NCBI RefSeq assembly: GCF_019970065.1
Contig: NZ_JAHXYH010000009.1
Location: forward strand, 52,801 to 116,800
Origin: Chryseobacterium sp. OSA05B
GTDB lineage: Bacteria; Bacteroidota; Bacteroidia; Flavobacteriales; Weeksellaceae
Reading direction: 5' to 3'
Length of the DNA: 64,000 bases
Numbering within the stretch: the stretch's first letter is position 1; every line of letters starts with the position of its first letter. A model generated the notes under the pieces. The model was not told where the DNA came from, searched no databases, and saw only the letters and a list, made by a program, of their open reading frames with translations. The position numbers and the translations under genes are program-made. Below are positions 16,291 through 25,604 of this stretch, piece after piece.

Positions 16291-19200
16291 TTAACTTTCA
16301 TATAACCAGACGCGTAATAAGGACAATAACTGATCGATATCCACCGGTTTTGAGATATAATCCGAAGCACCTGCCACGATGCATTTCTCACGATCCCCGA
16401 TCATGGATTTCGCTGTCACTGCGATGATAGGAAGCCTTGTAAACATCGGCATCTTTCTGATTTCTCTTATGGTTTCATAGCCATCCATTTCAGGCATCAT
16501 CATGTCCATTAAAATTACGTCTATGTCTTTATGTTCTTTGATCTGCTCTAAGGCGTGTTTTCCGTCCATTGCCACCACGACTTCTACTTTATATTTCTCC
16601 AGGGCTTTCGTCAGAGAGAAAATATTGCGGACATCATCATCGGTAATCAATATTTTTTTCCCGCTTAATACTTCTGTCAGCGAACCTAAAACTTTGTTCC
16701 TTACCGTTTCAATAGAGTTGTTTTTTTCTTCCACCAAATGTAAGAATAAACCTACTTCATCTAAAATTCTTTCGTAAGAATGAGCGGTTTTTACAACGAT
16801 TGAATCTGCGTACTGCTTGATCTTAAGTTCTTCGGATTTGGATAAACTGTGTTCCGTAAAAATAATGATCGGCAGGTTTTCCAGTCCTTCGTGGCTCTTG
16901 ATGGACTCAATCACCTTGTACTCGCTGCTTCTTGAATCTCCGATATCTAAAATCACACAGTCGATCTGGTCTGAAGTCAGTGCTTTAACACTGTCCTCCA
17001 CATTATTTTCTACGGATAAAGAGATATTGAAATTGCTCAGGTAGTATGATAATGCTTTGGCATGTTTGGCATTATGCTCCACGATCAAAACTTTTTGTGG
17101 AGACATCAGAAGGGCGTCTTCAATTTTCTTGAACACATCTGTCATTTTATCTAAGGCCAGCGGTTTGTTGATGAAATCAATAGCTCCTTTCATCAGACTC
17201 TCTTTTTCAAGCTGAAGGACAGACATCATGTGCACCGGAATATGTTTTGTGGCAGAATTGGATTTAAGCTCATCCATTACCTTCCAGCCGTCTTTTACAG
17301 GCAGCTGAACATCCAGTAAAATCGCCTGCGGATGGTACTGAACCGCTGCAGACAATGCATAATCTCCTCTTACCACTACAACTCCTTTATAATTGTTCAT
17401 ACGGGTATACTTGAGGAGTGCTTTCGCAAAATTGATATCATCTTCTACGATTAAGATCACTTTATCCTCAGCTGTAATTCCATCACGGTCATCATCTACA
17501 TCTTCAGGAATTTCCAGATTCTCTAAATGTAATGCCGTGGAAGCTTCCGTATCTTCCAGGATATTCTGGATCTCTTCCACATCCTCACGAATGGTAGCCA
17601 CCAGATGTTGATCGTTTTCCGGCTGAATGACTTCAGAAACTGCTGTTATAGGAATAATCAGGCTGAATTCACTTCCTTCATCCACTTTACTTTTCAGGGT
17701 CAATTCTCCTCCGAGTAGTCTTGCAATTTCACGGCTGATGGACAGTCCTAATCCGGTACCGCCAAATCTGCGTCTTGTAGAACCATCCGCCTGCTGGAAT
17801 GCTTCAAAAATAATAGCCTGTTTCTCTTCCGGAATCCCAATTCCTGTATCTTTTACACTGAAAACAATGAAGTCCCTGTTTTCTGTATCTTTTCTGATGT
17901 TTAAACTGATGCTTCCTTCCGTCGTAAACTTGATCGCATTCGACAAAAGATTACGCAATACCTGATCTACACGGAGCCTGTCCGTCTCAATGGTTTTTTC
18001 AACCTCTTCATCCACATGAATATCAAATTTGATCTGTTTTTCCTGAATAATCGGGTTAAACAGACTTCTCAGATCTCTGATGACATCATTCACCACTACA
18101 TCCTGGTATTCCAGGGTCATTTTACCGGATTCTATTTTGGCCAGATCTAAAATCTCATCAATAAGGGTCAGCAGGCTGCTTCCTGAGCTCTGGATCACTT
18201 TTGCAGATTCTACCTGATCTTCGTTTAGATTTTCGTCCGGATTTTCAGCCATCAGTCTGGAAAGAAGCAGGATAGAATTCAGTGGCGTTCTCAGTTCGTG
18301 AGACATATTGGCCAAAAACTCAGATTTATATTTGGTGCTTAAAGCAAGCTCTTCCACTTTTTTCTGGATCTCACCGTTTCTCTGGGCGATCATGTGGTTT
18401 CTTTCTTCAAGAAGTCTTGAACGTTCTTCCAGTTCGGCATTGGCCTGCATCAGCTCTTCCTGCTGTACTTTAAGCTCTTCTTCGGAGGCCTGTAATTTTT
18501 GGGTCTGGGCTTCCAGTTCCGTGTTCAGGTTTTCCAGTTCGGAATGCTGTACCTGCAATTCTTCAGACTGCGCCTGGGTTTCTTCCAGTAACTGCTGTTC
18601 TTTTTCGCGGCCTTTTGCTGCATTTAATGCAATACCGATATTTCTGCTGCATTCTTCGAAATAGTCTAGTCTGTCCTGATCGAAATCTGAACCGGATCCC
18701 AATTCGAGTATGCCGATACAGTGTCCGTCTGCATGGATCGGAAGTAATAATATCCCGTTTATTTTTATTCTGCTGCTGGCGAAACTTGCTACAAAATCCT
18801 CTTCAAGAAGATTGTTGTACACCTGCATTTTTTCATTTGTAAAGACCTGTCCTACCATTCCTTCTCCCGGTTCGAAAGTTTTCTTCATGGTATTTTCCAG
18901 GCCGAAAGCCGTACTCAGCTTAAGGGTTCCTTCATCAAACAGGTACAAAGCTCCGTTAATGCATTTTCCGTATTCAACAAGCTGGTTTAAAGAGGCATCG
19001 GACACTTCTTTCACGGATTTATTTCCTACTAAAGATTCGTTCAGTAAAGCAAGACCCTTCTGACGCCAGTCACTTTTATTAATCTTATCAAAAGACTTTT
19101 TCAGTGAGTCAGTCATATGATTCAACGAATCTACTAGATCTCCTAAATCGTCCTCTGAATTATCCACCACCTTCTGACTGTAATCACCATTAGCTACTCT

Positions 19201-19902
19201 ATTGGCAATCTGCTGAATAGCGCTTACACGTCTGCTTATTTCCAGGTCTTTTGCACGTAACTCACTTTCTAATTTATCTCTTCGGATCAGATCTGCTCTC
19301 AGTTTAATGTAGAAGAAAATAGTAACCACTACCGCCGCTATCGCCGAAAAGACGATGAACATCACAGTGGTACTGGATGAACGGTTGAGATCTTTATTTT
19401 TAATATCAAGCTGCGTTTCTTCATATTTGACGAAATCGCGAACGATCTGACGGCATTTATCCATATAGCTTTTGCTCATCAGGATCTGCTCTTGCGTCAT
19501 AACCGTACCGTTTCTTCTGTTCTGAACAAACTGCTTTAAATTATCTATATTGGTATTTACATTTTTTTCTAAAGCATCCAGACGCTCAAGCTGATTCTCA
19601 TCGGTAATATCCAAAGCCTTCACACGCTCAAACGCCTTTGAATATTCACTTAAGCTACGATTATACGGCTCCAGGAAGTTTTCTCTACCTGTAAGTTGAT
19701 ACCCTCTGTTTCCGGTTTCGGCATCGAGTAAAGCCACGAGAACATCTTTTACAGCCGTTATAGATTTTCTGCTTTGAGACAGGCTTTCGCGATGATCCAT
19801 CTGTTTCTGGATACTCATATAGGATGCTACTGAACTGGCAATCAGGATCAGTAACGATAATGCGACCCCAAACTGAAGATTTCTGATTATTTTTTTCGGC
19901 AT
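16291..19902 (-). CDS. Hybrid sensor histidine kinase: CHASE3-HAMP-GAF-coiled coil-HisKA-HATPase-three receivers
   Basis: A 1203-residue inner membrane hybrid kinase. TM1 is at about 11-30; a CHASE3 sensor follows (40-170, with DAETGNRGYQLTGRENFLEPY); TM2 at about 180-199; HAMP at 200-270; GAF at 285-430; and a long Glu/Gln-rich coiled coil at 432-522. The phosphoacceptor His535 is in ANMSHELRTPLNSIL, and the ATPase has a DTGIGIP N/G1 box and GGTGLGLSISREI. Three receivers follow at about 813-930 (AILLDVQLP), 936-1050 (CVILDIGDS, divergent) and 1082-1200 (VILMDMMMPEMDG). The domain order resembles Bacteroidota stress-type hybrid kinases. It is the second gene of the operon, 4 bp after the upstream kinase. 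Confidence 0.92.
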   Translation of the reverse strand: MPKKIIRNLQFGVALSLLILIASSVASYMSIQKQMDHRESLSQSRKSITAVKDVLVALLDAETGNRGYQLTGRENFLEPYNRSLSEYSKAFERVKALDITDENQLERLDALEKNVNTNIDNLKQFVQNRRNGTVMTQEQILMSKSYMDKCRQIVRDFVKYEETQLDIKNKDLNRSSSTTVMFIVFSAIAAVVVTIFFYIKLRADLIRRDKLESELRAKDLEISRRVSAIQQIANRVANGDYSQKVVDNSEDDLGDLVDSLNHMTDSLKKSFDKINKSDWRQKGLALLNESLVGNKSVKEVSDASLNQLVEYGKCINGALYLFDEGTLKLSTAFGLENTMKKTFEPGEGMVGQVFTNEKMQVYNNLLEEDFVASFASSRIKINGILLLPIHADGHCIGILELGSGSDFDQDRLDYFEECSRNIGIALNAAKGREKEQQLLEETQAQSEELQVQHSELENLNTELEAQTQKLQASEEELKVQQEELMQANAELEERSRLLEERNHMIAQRNGEIQKKVEELALSTKYKSEFLANMSHELRTPLNSILLLSRLMAENPDENLNEDQVESAKVIQSSGSSLLTLIDEILDLAKIESGKMTLEYQDVVVNDVIRDLRSLFNPIIQEKQIKFDIHVDEEVEKTIETDRLRVDQVLRNLLSNAIKFTTEGSISLNIRKDTENRDFIVFSVKDTGIGIPEEKQAIIFEAFQQADGSTRRRFGGTGLGLSISREIARLLGGELTLKSKVDEGSEFSLIIPITAVSEVIQPENDQHLVATIREDVEEIQNILEDTEASTALHLENLEIPEDVDDDRDGITAEDKVILIVEDDINFAKALLKYTRMNNYKGVVVVRGDYALSAAVQYHPQAILLDVQLPVKDGWKVMDELKSNSATKHIPVHMMSVLQLEKESLMKGAIDFINKPLALDKMTDVFKKIEDALLMSPQKVLIVEHNAKHAKALSYYLSNFNISLSVENNVEDSVKALTSDQIDCVILDIGDSRSSEYKVIESIKSHEGLENLPIIIFTEHSLSKSEELKIKQYADSIVVKTAHSYERILDEVGLFLHLVEEKNNSIETVRNKVLGSLTEVLSGKKILITDDDVRNIFSLTKALEKYKVEVVVAMDGKHALEQIKEHKDIDVILMDMMMPEMDGYETIREIRKMPMFTRLPIIAVTAKSMIGDREKCIVAGASDYISKPVDIDQLLSLLRVWLYES

Positions 19903-19906
19903 GAGA

Positions 19907-21382
19907 TTAATTTAAAGGTAAGGTGAAATAAAATGTAGATCCTTCTTCCAGTTTGCTTGATACCCCAATAGTTCCGTGATGTTGTTTGATGATCTCGGAA
20001 CAGATGAACAGTCCGATTCCCATTCCCTGGAACTGCAGTGATGATTCTTCTACACGGTAAAATTTACGGAATACGGCATCCTGTTTAAAGTCAGGAATTC
20101 CTATTCCAAAGTCGGTGACACTTACTTTAACTTCCTGCTTTTCTTCATCTACAAATGTGGTGACAATCACCTGGTTGTTCTGAGGAGAATATTTAATGGC
20201 ATTGGTCAGGAAATTGATCAGGACCTGTTCTATGCGTATTTCATCCAACGGAATCAGGATCTCGGGTTTTATTCCGTGTCGTTTTATTTTGACTTTATTT
20301 TCGTCATGGGTCTGTATAATGGTTTCCACCGCACTGCTGATCAGGTTTTCAAGACTGGTGGGTTTTCTGTTGATCTTCAGCTTTCCGTTTTCTATTTTGG
20401 AAACATCAAGCAAATCGGTGATCAATGTATTCAGTTTTTCAATCTGATCCTGCACCTTGCCCATAAAACCGGCTTCAGCGCTTTGCTTATCCAGTTTTAA
20501 TTTACGGTCCAGCAGCTGAACATAGGCTTTGATACTGGTTAAAGGTGTTTTCAGTTCGTGACTGGCAATACTCAGGAATTCATCCTTTTCTTTTTCGACT
20601 TTTTTCTGATCATCGATATCGGTAAAGGTTCCTACCCAGTTTTTGACTCCATTTCCATCGTTTACCGGTGTTACTCTCAGAAGATGGTAGCGGTAGTCTC
20701 CGGAATCTATATTTTTTATTCTGACTTCAAGCTCAAGGGCTTTATCTTTTTTTCTGCAACGTTCAAATTCTTCTCTGATGTTGAAGTCGTCCGGATGAAC
20801 TTCCGGGAAATCAAGATCTGACTCTGAATACTGGTACCATTTAAGGTTCACAAATTCTATCTCTCCCTCTTCGTTAAGCGTAAATGCAATTTGCGGCAGA
20901 GATTCCAGCATCAACTGAAAATGATCGATCTGAGACTTCATAGTCACCTGAGACTCTCTCCTGCCTTTGACTTCCAGTTCCAGACTCTGCTGGGTCTTTT
21001 TCATGGCAAGACTCTGCTCCTGAAGGTTGTAAAAAGTTTTAACCTTTAGCAATAAAATTTCGGGATCCACAGGTTTTGTTACATAATCCTTCCCTCCCGA
21101 GGCATAACCGCGGGTGATGAATTTCTTCTCCGTATTGACTGCGGATAAAAATATAATGGGAACTTCTTTCGTTTTGCTGTAATCGGCTAAGGTTTCAGCC
21201 ACTTCAAACCCATCCATGCCGGGCATCTGCACATCCAAAATAATCAATGCATAATTATTTTTTATGGCTTTTCCTAATGCTTCCTCTCCGGAATCGGCTG
21301 TATCTACCTGAAAATCTTTGGATTCCAGCAGTTTTTTCAGTGAGTAAAGATTACTTTGGTTGTCATCAACAATTAAGATCAT
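19907..21382 (-). CDS. Receiver-PAS-histidine kinase
   Basis: A 491-residue soluble kinase with an N-terminal receiver (1-115; pocket VDDN, Asp50 in LIILDVQMPGMDGFE, Lys in VTKPVDPE). A linker helix and a PAS domain at about 150-260 follow (QIAFTLNEEGEIEFVN), then HisKA with His275 in LSIASHELKTPLTSIK, then a HATPase (385-491; VTDFGIGIP, GMGIGLFICSEI). A receiver in front of a kinase suggests it is itself controlled by another kinase of the locus. It is the first gene of the operon, with a CAAAAATA (TATTTTTG on the coding strand) box 44 bp upstream at 21426-21433. Phosphoacceptor residues are intact. Confidence 0.9.
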   Translation of the reverse strand: MILIVDDNQSNLYSLKKLLESKDFQVDTADSGEEALGKAIKNNYALIILDVQMPGMDGFEVAETLADYSKTKEVPIIFLSAVNTEKKFITRGYASGGKDYVTKPVDPEILLLKVKTFYNLQEQSLAMKKTQQSLELEVKGRRESQVTMKSQIDHFQLMLESLPQIAFTLNEEGEIEFVNLKWYQYSESDLDFPEVHPDDFNIREEFERCRKKDKALELEVRIKNIDSGDYRYHLLRVTPVNDGNGVKNWVGTFTDIDDQKKVEKEKDEFLSIASHELKTPLTSIKAYVQLLDRKLKLDKQSAEAGFMGKVQDQIEKLNTLITDLLDVSKIENGKLKINRKPTSLENLISSAVETIIQTHDENKVKIKRHGIKPEILIPLDEIRIEQVLINFLTNAIKYSPQNNQVIVTTFVDEEKQEVKVSVTDFGIGIPDFKQDAVFRKFYRVEESSLQFQGMGIGLFICSEIIKQHHGTIGVSSKLEEGSTFYFTLPLN

Positions 21383-21425
21383 AAGATGAATCAGTACTTG
21401 GTGGTTTGTTTATAATTAATCCCGC

Positions 21426-21433
21426 CAAAAATA
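21426..21433 (-). promoter_or_regulatory. Putative -7 box of the kinase-CheR-CheB operon
   Basis: TATTTTTG on the minus strand fits TAnnTTTG and would give a leader of about 37 bases before ATG 21382. No convincing -33 element was found. Confidence 0.35.
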
Positions 21434-21609
21434 CTCACAAAATTTCGAAAAACATTGATTTTTTAATCATTTTATGGCCACATACCACACATATACACTT
21501 ATAAATCAATTTTTAAAAGAAATATTTATATATATTTTCTTATTGTCAAAAAAAGCATTAATCTGTTACATAAATGACACCGAACAGGAGGTTTATTTAT
21601 TCCAGAAAT

Positions 21610-21954
21610 TCAAGTTTGTAAAAATTCCAACCATTCCTGCAATAAATCCCTGATATCCACCAATGGAAAAGAAGTTGGCTGCCCATCAATTATAAAATCC
21701 GGATAATTAATTTGTAAATCAATATGCTCCAGCACCATTGAATCGTAAGGTTCCCAGAACGGATCGGGAGTATAATCCAGATACTCATTTACTTCCCTTA
21801 AAAGAAATTCGGTCTTTTGTATATTTAAATACCGTAAAAACTGCAGCAGGTTATTTTCATCAACCCTTCCGTTCTTGCGGATACAATCATAACCAACATC
21901 ACTGCCTGCCGTTACTTTCAGAAATTCCAGTCCGTACTGATCTTTTTTACTCAT
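21610..21954 (-). CDS. Hypothetical acidic protein, about 114 residues
   Basis: I prefer ATG 21954 (MSKKDQYGLEFL) over 21984 because the upstream ten residues look like leader. The protein is acidic and aromatic-rich (EYLDYTPDPFWEPYDSM), has no signal peptide, and ends LLQEWLEFLQT. I do not recognise it. Size and composition would fit an immunity-type protein, but no toxin adjoins it. It lies between the signalling operon and an intergenic palindrome. Confidence 0.5.
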   Translation of the reverse strand: MSKKDQYGLEFLKVTAGSDVGYDCIRKNGRVDENNLLQFLRYLNIQKTEFLLREVNEYLDYTPDPFWEPYDSMVLEHIDLQINYPDFIIDGQPTSFPLVDIRDLLQEWLEFLQT

Positions 21955-22055
21955 TTTTTTTATTCCGTATTTTGTGAAAACCAATGTTTTTATTTTCTTA
22001 ACCTGAGTTCGGGATAAGACATTTGCTTTTATAATGAGTTGACCATTCAGTGAAT

Positions 22056-22082
22056 CCTGTCAAGGTTTTGAACCTTGACAGG
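22056..22082. repeat. Perfect intergenic palindrome, 12-bp arms, 3-bp loop
   Basis: CCTGTCAAGGTT, TTG, AACCTTGACAGG. It has no T run on either side, so it looks more like a dispersed palindromic element than a simple terminator. It lies 51 bp beyond the stop codon of the beta-lactamase-like hydrolase gene (22133-23935) and upstream of the 21954 start. Confidence 0.8.
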
Positions 22083-22132
22083 GTTAAATCAGTTTCTCCC
22101 TTCCAACTTCCAGCCATCTAACCGAGCTCAGG

Positions 22133-23935
22133 TTATAATGTTTTTAAAACCTTTGCAGCATTTTCGTTTTTGGGATTGATCTCCAGAACCTTTTGGTAAT
22201 TCTGTCTGGCTTTATCCTTCTGACCTACTTTCAGATAAGCTTCTCCCAAACTGTCGTAGACATTTTCACTCTTAGGATACAATGCGGCATTCACTCTAAA
22301 AATATCTATAGCTTTTGTAAGGTCTTTATTCTTCAACATGGTGTAGCCTACTCCGTTCAGGTAACCTTCTGAGAGAAGATCATTACCGGCATCTTCAGTT
22401 TTGGCTTTCTGATAAGCTTCCAGACCTTTGTCATAATTTCCGTCCAGTACCCATTCTAAAGGAGCTTTCTCATCAGGCCCCATCTGTGCCTCTGTCGATC
22501 TTATTTTTCCGTTGGAAAAGACCTGCACGACATCTGTTTTTCCGGTAGCGGCATTTTTTACAAATTTTGTAGTCAAATCCCAATCCCGAAATGCATACTT
22601 GTTTTCCCCTACTTTAATCATTTCTATCGGAGTGTCTGTATTAGTGGCCGTCATCAGCTTTCCATTTTCACTATAGACCCTGGAAAAACCATATTTCCCG
22701 TTTCTGTAACGTCCTACACTTTTAAAATCATCCTGATTTAAAGGCAATATTTTCTGAACAGGGCCATTAAATAAAGGCCATTGATAAACTTCTGCCACCG
22801 AACGCACGAGTTCTTCTACAAACTCAGGTTTGTTGGTATTCGTTAATACGACAATTCCGTCACCGCTTGTTTTACTGGCAATAAATCTGCTGGAGAACCC
22901 TTCATTCCATCCACCATGGTGAAAATACATATGGCCTCTTCGGTCTTCCAGAAAAATTCCCAATCCCATAAACGGATCGATAAAGGAAGTCGTAAACTGT
23001 TCAGCTGTCTTTTGTGAAATAACCTTGCTGCTTTTTCCGCTCAGGGTATTCTGAACATCAATGACGAATTTAGCCAGATCTTCGGGTGTCGTCCATAAAC
23101 CGGCAGCGGCCTGCTCAGGATAAGTATGTGATTTTCCCTGAACTTTTATCCCGTCCTGATTATACGCTGTAGCCGCAAATTGGGACTGCACATCAGATAA
23201 AGGCTGTGAAAAAGTACTGTTGTTCATCCCCAGCGGCATAAGCACTTTTTCCTTCATAATGGAGGTGAAATCTTTTCCTTCCAGATCGATGAGCATCTGT
23301 TGCAGTACGCAATATCCGCCGCCTGCATAACGGAAAGGGGTTCCCGGAGCTTTATCTACGAGAACTGCGGGAGTATTTGCAGGAGTCTGCCCGTTTAACA
23401 CCTGAACTAAGGTAGGAATGGGCTTTCCGACTTCATATCCGGGAAATCCGCTCACCGTAAAACCGGCTGTGTGGCTGACTATATTTTTAAAAGTAACTTT
23501 TTTCTCCTTGGTGAATTCATTTTCCGGAACCTTCCATGATTTCAGGTAGGAATTGACATCCGCATCGGGATTTATTTTCCCGGCTTCCACTTCTGTCAAT
23601 GCCGCATAAACACTTACCGGCTTGCTCATGGATGCTGCCTGAAACAGTGTTTTGGAATTGACCGGAGTTTTAGATTCCACATCTGAAAAGCCATAGCTTT
23701 TGATCCAGATCACTTTTGAATCTTTAATTACAGCAATGCTTACTCCCGGAACATTGTAATGTTTCATCCTGGACTCCAATGTCCACATCGGTTCACCCTG
23801 AAAACGGACGGCAGGTATTAATCCAGCCTCTACTTTGGCAATTTCGGTATTGAACTGGGATTTTGTCTGTGCGGATGCCGGAGTATATATCATTCCGATC
23901 ATAAGCACAGCGTAAAATGGAGTTTTGGGTTTCAT
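22133..23935 (-). CDS. Serine beta-lactamase-like hydrolase with C-terminal TPR
   Basis: A 600-residue exported protein. A signal peptide ends at about residue 22 (TPASAQ). The beta-lactamase/class C-type domain spans about 45-370: SxxK is SMSK with nucleophile Ser102, the Tyr motif is RYAGGGYCVL (YxG rather than YxN), and the third motif is HHGGWNEGF. A region of beta strands follows, then TPR repeats at about 510-600 (NVYDSLGEAYLKVGQKDKARQNYQ). Such proteins are usually DD-peptidases, esterases or hydrolases of unknown substrate rather than true beta-lactamases. It is monocistronic. The catalytic serine and lysine are intact; activity is not predictable. Confidence 0.88.
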   Translation of the reverse strand: MKPKTPFYAVLMIGMIYTPASAQTKSQFNTEIAKVEAGLIPAVRFQGEPMWTLESRMKHYNVPGVSIAVIKDSKVIWIKSYGFSDVESKTPVNSKTLFQAASMSKPVSVYAALTEVEAGKINPDADVNSYLKSWKVPENEFTKEKKVTFKNIVSHTAGFTVSGFPGYEVGKPIPTLVQVLNGQTPANTPAVLVDKAPGTPFRYAGGGYCVLQQMLIDLEGKDFTSIMKEKVLMPLGMNNSTFSQPLSDVQSQFAATAYNQDGIKVQGKSHTYPEQAAAGLWTTPEDLAKFVIDVQNTLSGKSSKVISQKTAEQFTTSFIDPFMGLGIFLEDRRGHMYFHHGGWNEGFSSRFIASKTSGDGIVVLTNTNKPEFVEELVRSVAEVYQWPLFNGPVQKILPLNQDDFKSVGRYRNGKYGFSRVYSENGKLMTATNTDTPIEMIKVGENKYAFRDWDLTTKFVKNAATGKTDVVQVFSNGKIRSTEAQMGPDEKAPLEWVLDGNYDKGLEAYQKAKTEDAGNDLLSEGYLNGVGYTMLKNKDLTKAIDIFRVNAALYPKSENVYDSLGEAYLKVGQKDKARQNYQKVLEINPKNENAAKVLKTL

Positions 23936-24245
23936 TTATCTTTTGAAATTTAGTTTGTCAAAAATACTTAAGTTTTATTACGTATCAGCCGAATTTATAA
24001 GGCTTTTTTAAATCAGGAGGATCCTGCTTATATGACATTCTTGGTCCATTGTTCATTACATCACCACGTACTTTTTAAGATTCATTCTTACACTTACTTT
24101 AAATACCTATTAAACAATTACTTATGCGGATAAAATCTTTTACATTTATTTATAATCTTGTTAATTTTTAATCCTTATGTTTACTATGAAAACACAGCAT
24201 ACCAAATACTTTCTTCAAAAATCGAAAGTAATAAAAATGTAACCC
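23936..24245. other. Divergent intergenic region
   Basis: Control region between the hydrolase (minus) and the TPR protein (plus). It is AT-rich. A tiny frame, ATG 24186 to TAA 24242 (18 residues, Lys-rich), ends 3 bp before the next start and could be a leader peptide, but this is weak. No convincing promoter box was found. Confidence 0.4.
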
Positions 24246-25604
24246 ATGAAACAATTATTCATCATACTGATGCTTTTAACCTGTTTTACCGCAGAAGCAC
24301 AACAAAAAGTATTTTCAGATTATGAACCTAAACTGGATACTGCTTTAAAAAATTATGGCAAAAGTTCCAACTTTAAATATCTTGAGGATCTGGTAACCCA
24401 TTTTAAAACGGCTAAAAAAATAAATTCCAGACATCTTACCAAAGATGTTACCGGTATTGCAATATTTTTAGATAAAGGAAACAGCAATCTGGATCTATTT
24501 CCTGCAGTGTATACTTATGATAAAGATAAAGTAGATATTTCAGCTCTTCGATCAGGTGTTACTAAAAAGCCCAATGATGACATGAAAGAATATGTAGATG
24601 CCTTTCTGAATAATTGGAGAAGCATAGGAAAAACAAAAATCTTTAAGTCATTATTAGTCGATCATCCTAAGGCAGAAAGCACTTATACTGAACTGCCAAA
24701 CGAGTATAAGGTAGTCAGCCCTGCAGATGTTTCGTTTATTCGTGGTGATGATGACTGGATGTACGCTGTTAGTTTTGGAAGTGAGGGCATTATTATCTAT
24801 GCTTTTAAATTAAGTCTGGCGGATGGAGAAATTTCAGGGAAGAAAGTAGTAGAGAAAATTAAACAGGAAAAAGAAGAGGAATTCACTGCTTTTTTAGAAA
24901 AATATCCGTTCGCCCATTCCTCTGATGGCCATAACATCTATTCCTACGTAAAACGTCTCAGGGAAAGCGGTCCCTTCAGTAATGACAAAGAATTTTTAAA
25001 AAACACTGAAAGCTATGAAAAAGGAATTAAGCGAGACAGTTTGGGCAATCAATCTGCCATGTTTAATTATTTTCTGAAACTCAAATTCCCAAAAGAACTC
25101 CTGGAAGATGGTGCTGAGAACACTGACATTTATGGTCTTAAACATGTGTCTGCCCATACTTTGGGAGATTATTATTTTTCCAGACAGGATTACAATAAAG
25201 CCATTGAATATTATAAGAAAGCTGTTTTTGATTTTCCGCTTTCGGATGAATCGCGGGTGTGCAGTCATGTTGAAGATTTACTGTTATCCATCTCAACATC
25301 ATACAGGCAGTTGGGTAAGATCAATGATGCCTATGCTTCGCTATTGGGTATGATTTATTCCTGCGATTACATTTCAAGTGTTGAGGAGAAGAAGTTTAAT
25401 CAGTTCATCATACTTGATCAGGTAGATAAGAATCAACTGAAAAAAGAAATAGATCAGTCATTAGTTACTTTTAAAAAACTAAAGACCAATTATTATTCAT
25501 TTATTTTTAGAAATACAACAAGTTTTTTTTATGTAAAAGATGAATTCATTAAAAACATAGCTACCCATATTACTGCAACTCATTTTTACAACTCATTGAA
25601 ATAA
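24246..25604 (+). CDS. Exported protein of unknown function with TPR-like repeat
   Basis: A 452-residue protein with a clear signal peptide (MKQLFIILMLLTCFTAEAQQK). The N-terminal 200 residues are mixed alpha/beta with no family I recognise. From about 290 to 370 the sequence is TPR-like (HTLGDYYFSRQDYNKAIEYY, then ISTSYRQLGKINDAYASLL). It would act in the periplasm or at the outer membrane as an adaptor. Its stop codon is immediately followed by the 3' end of the convergent AraC regulator gene, with no spacer, so the two transcripts must overlap. Confidence 0.7.
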   Translation: MKQLFIILMLLTCFTAEAQQKVFSDYEPKLDTALKNYGKSSNFKYLEDLVTHFKTAKKINSRHLTKDVTGIAIFLDKGNSNLDLFPAVYTYDKDKVDISALRSGVTKKPNDDMKEYVDAFLNNWRSIGKTKIFKSLLVDHPKAESTYTELPNEYKVVSPADVSFIRGDDDWMYAVSFGSEGIIIYAFKLSLADGEISGKKVVEKIKQEKEEEFTAFLEKYPFAHSSDGHNIYSYVKRLRESGPFSNDKEFLKNTESYEKGIKRDSLGNQSAMFNYFLKLKFPKELLEDGAENTDIYGLKHVSAHTLGDYYFSRQDYNKAIEYYKKAVFDFPLSDESRVCSHVEDLLLSISTSYRQLGKINDAYASLLGMIYSCDYISSVEEKKFNQFIILDQVDKNQLKKEIDQSLVTFKKLKTNYYSFIFRNTTSFFYVKDEFIKNIATHITATHFYNSLK

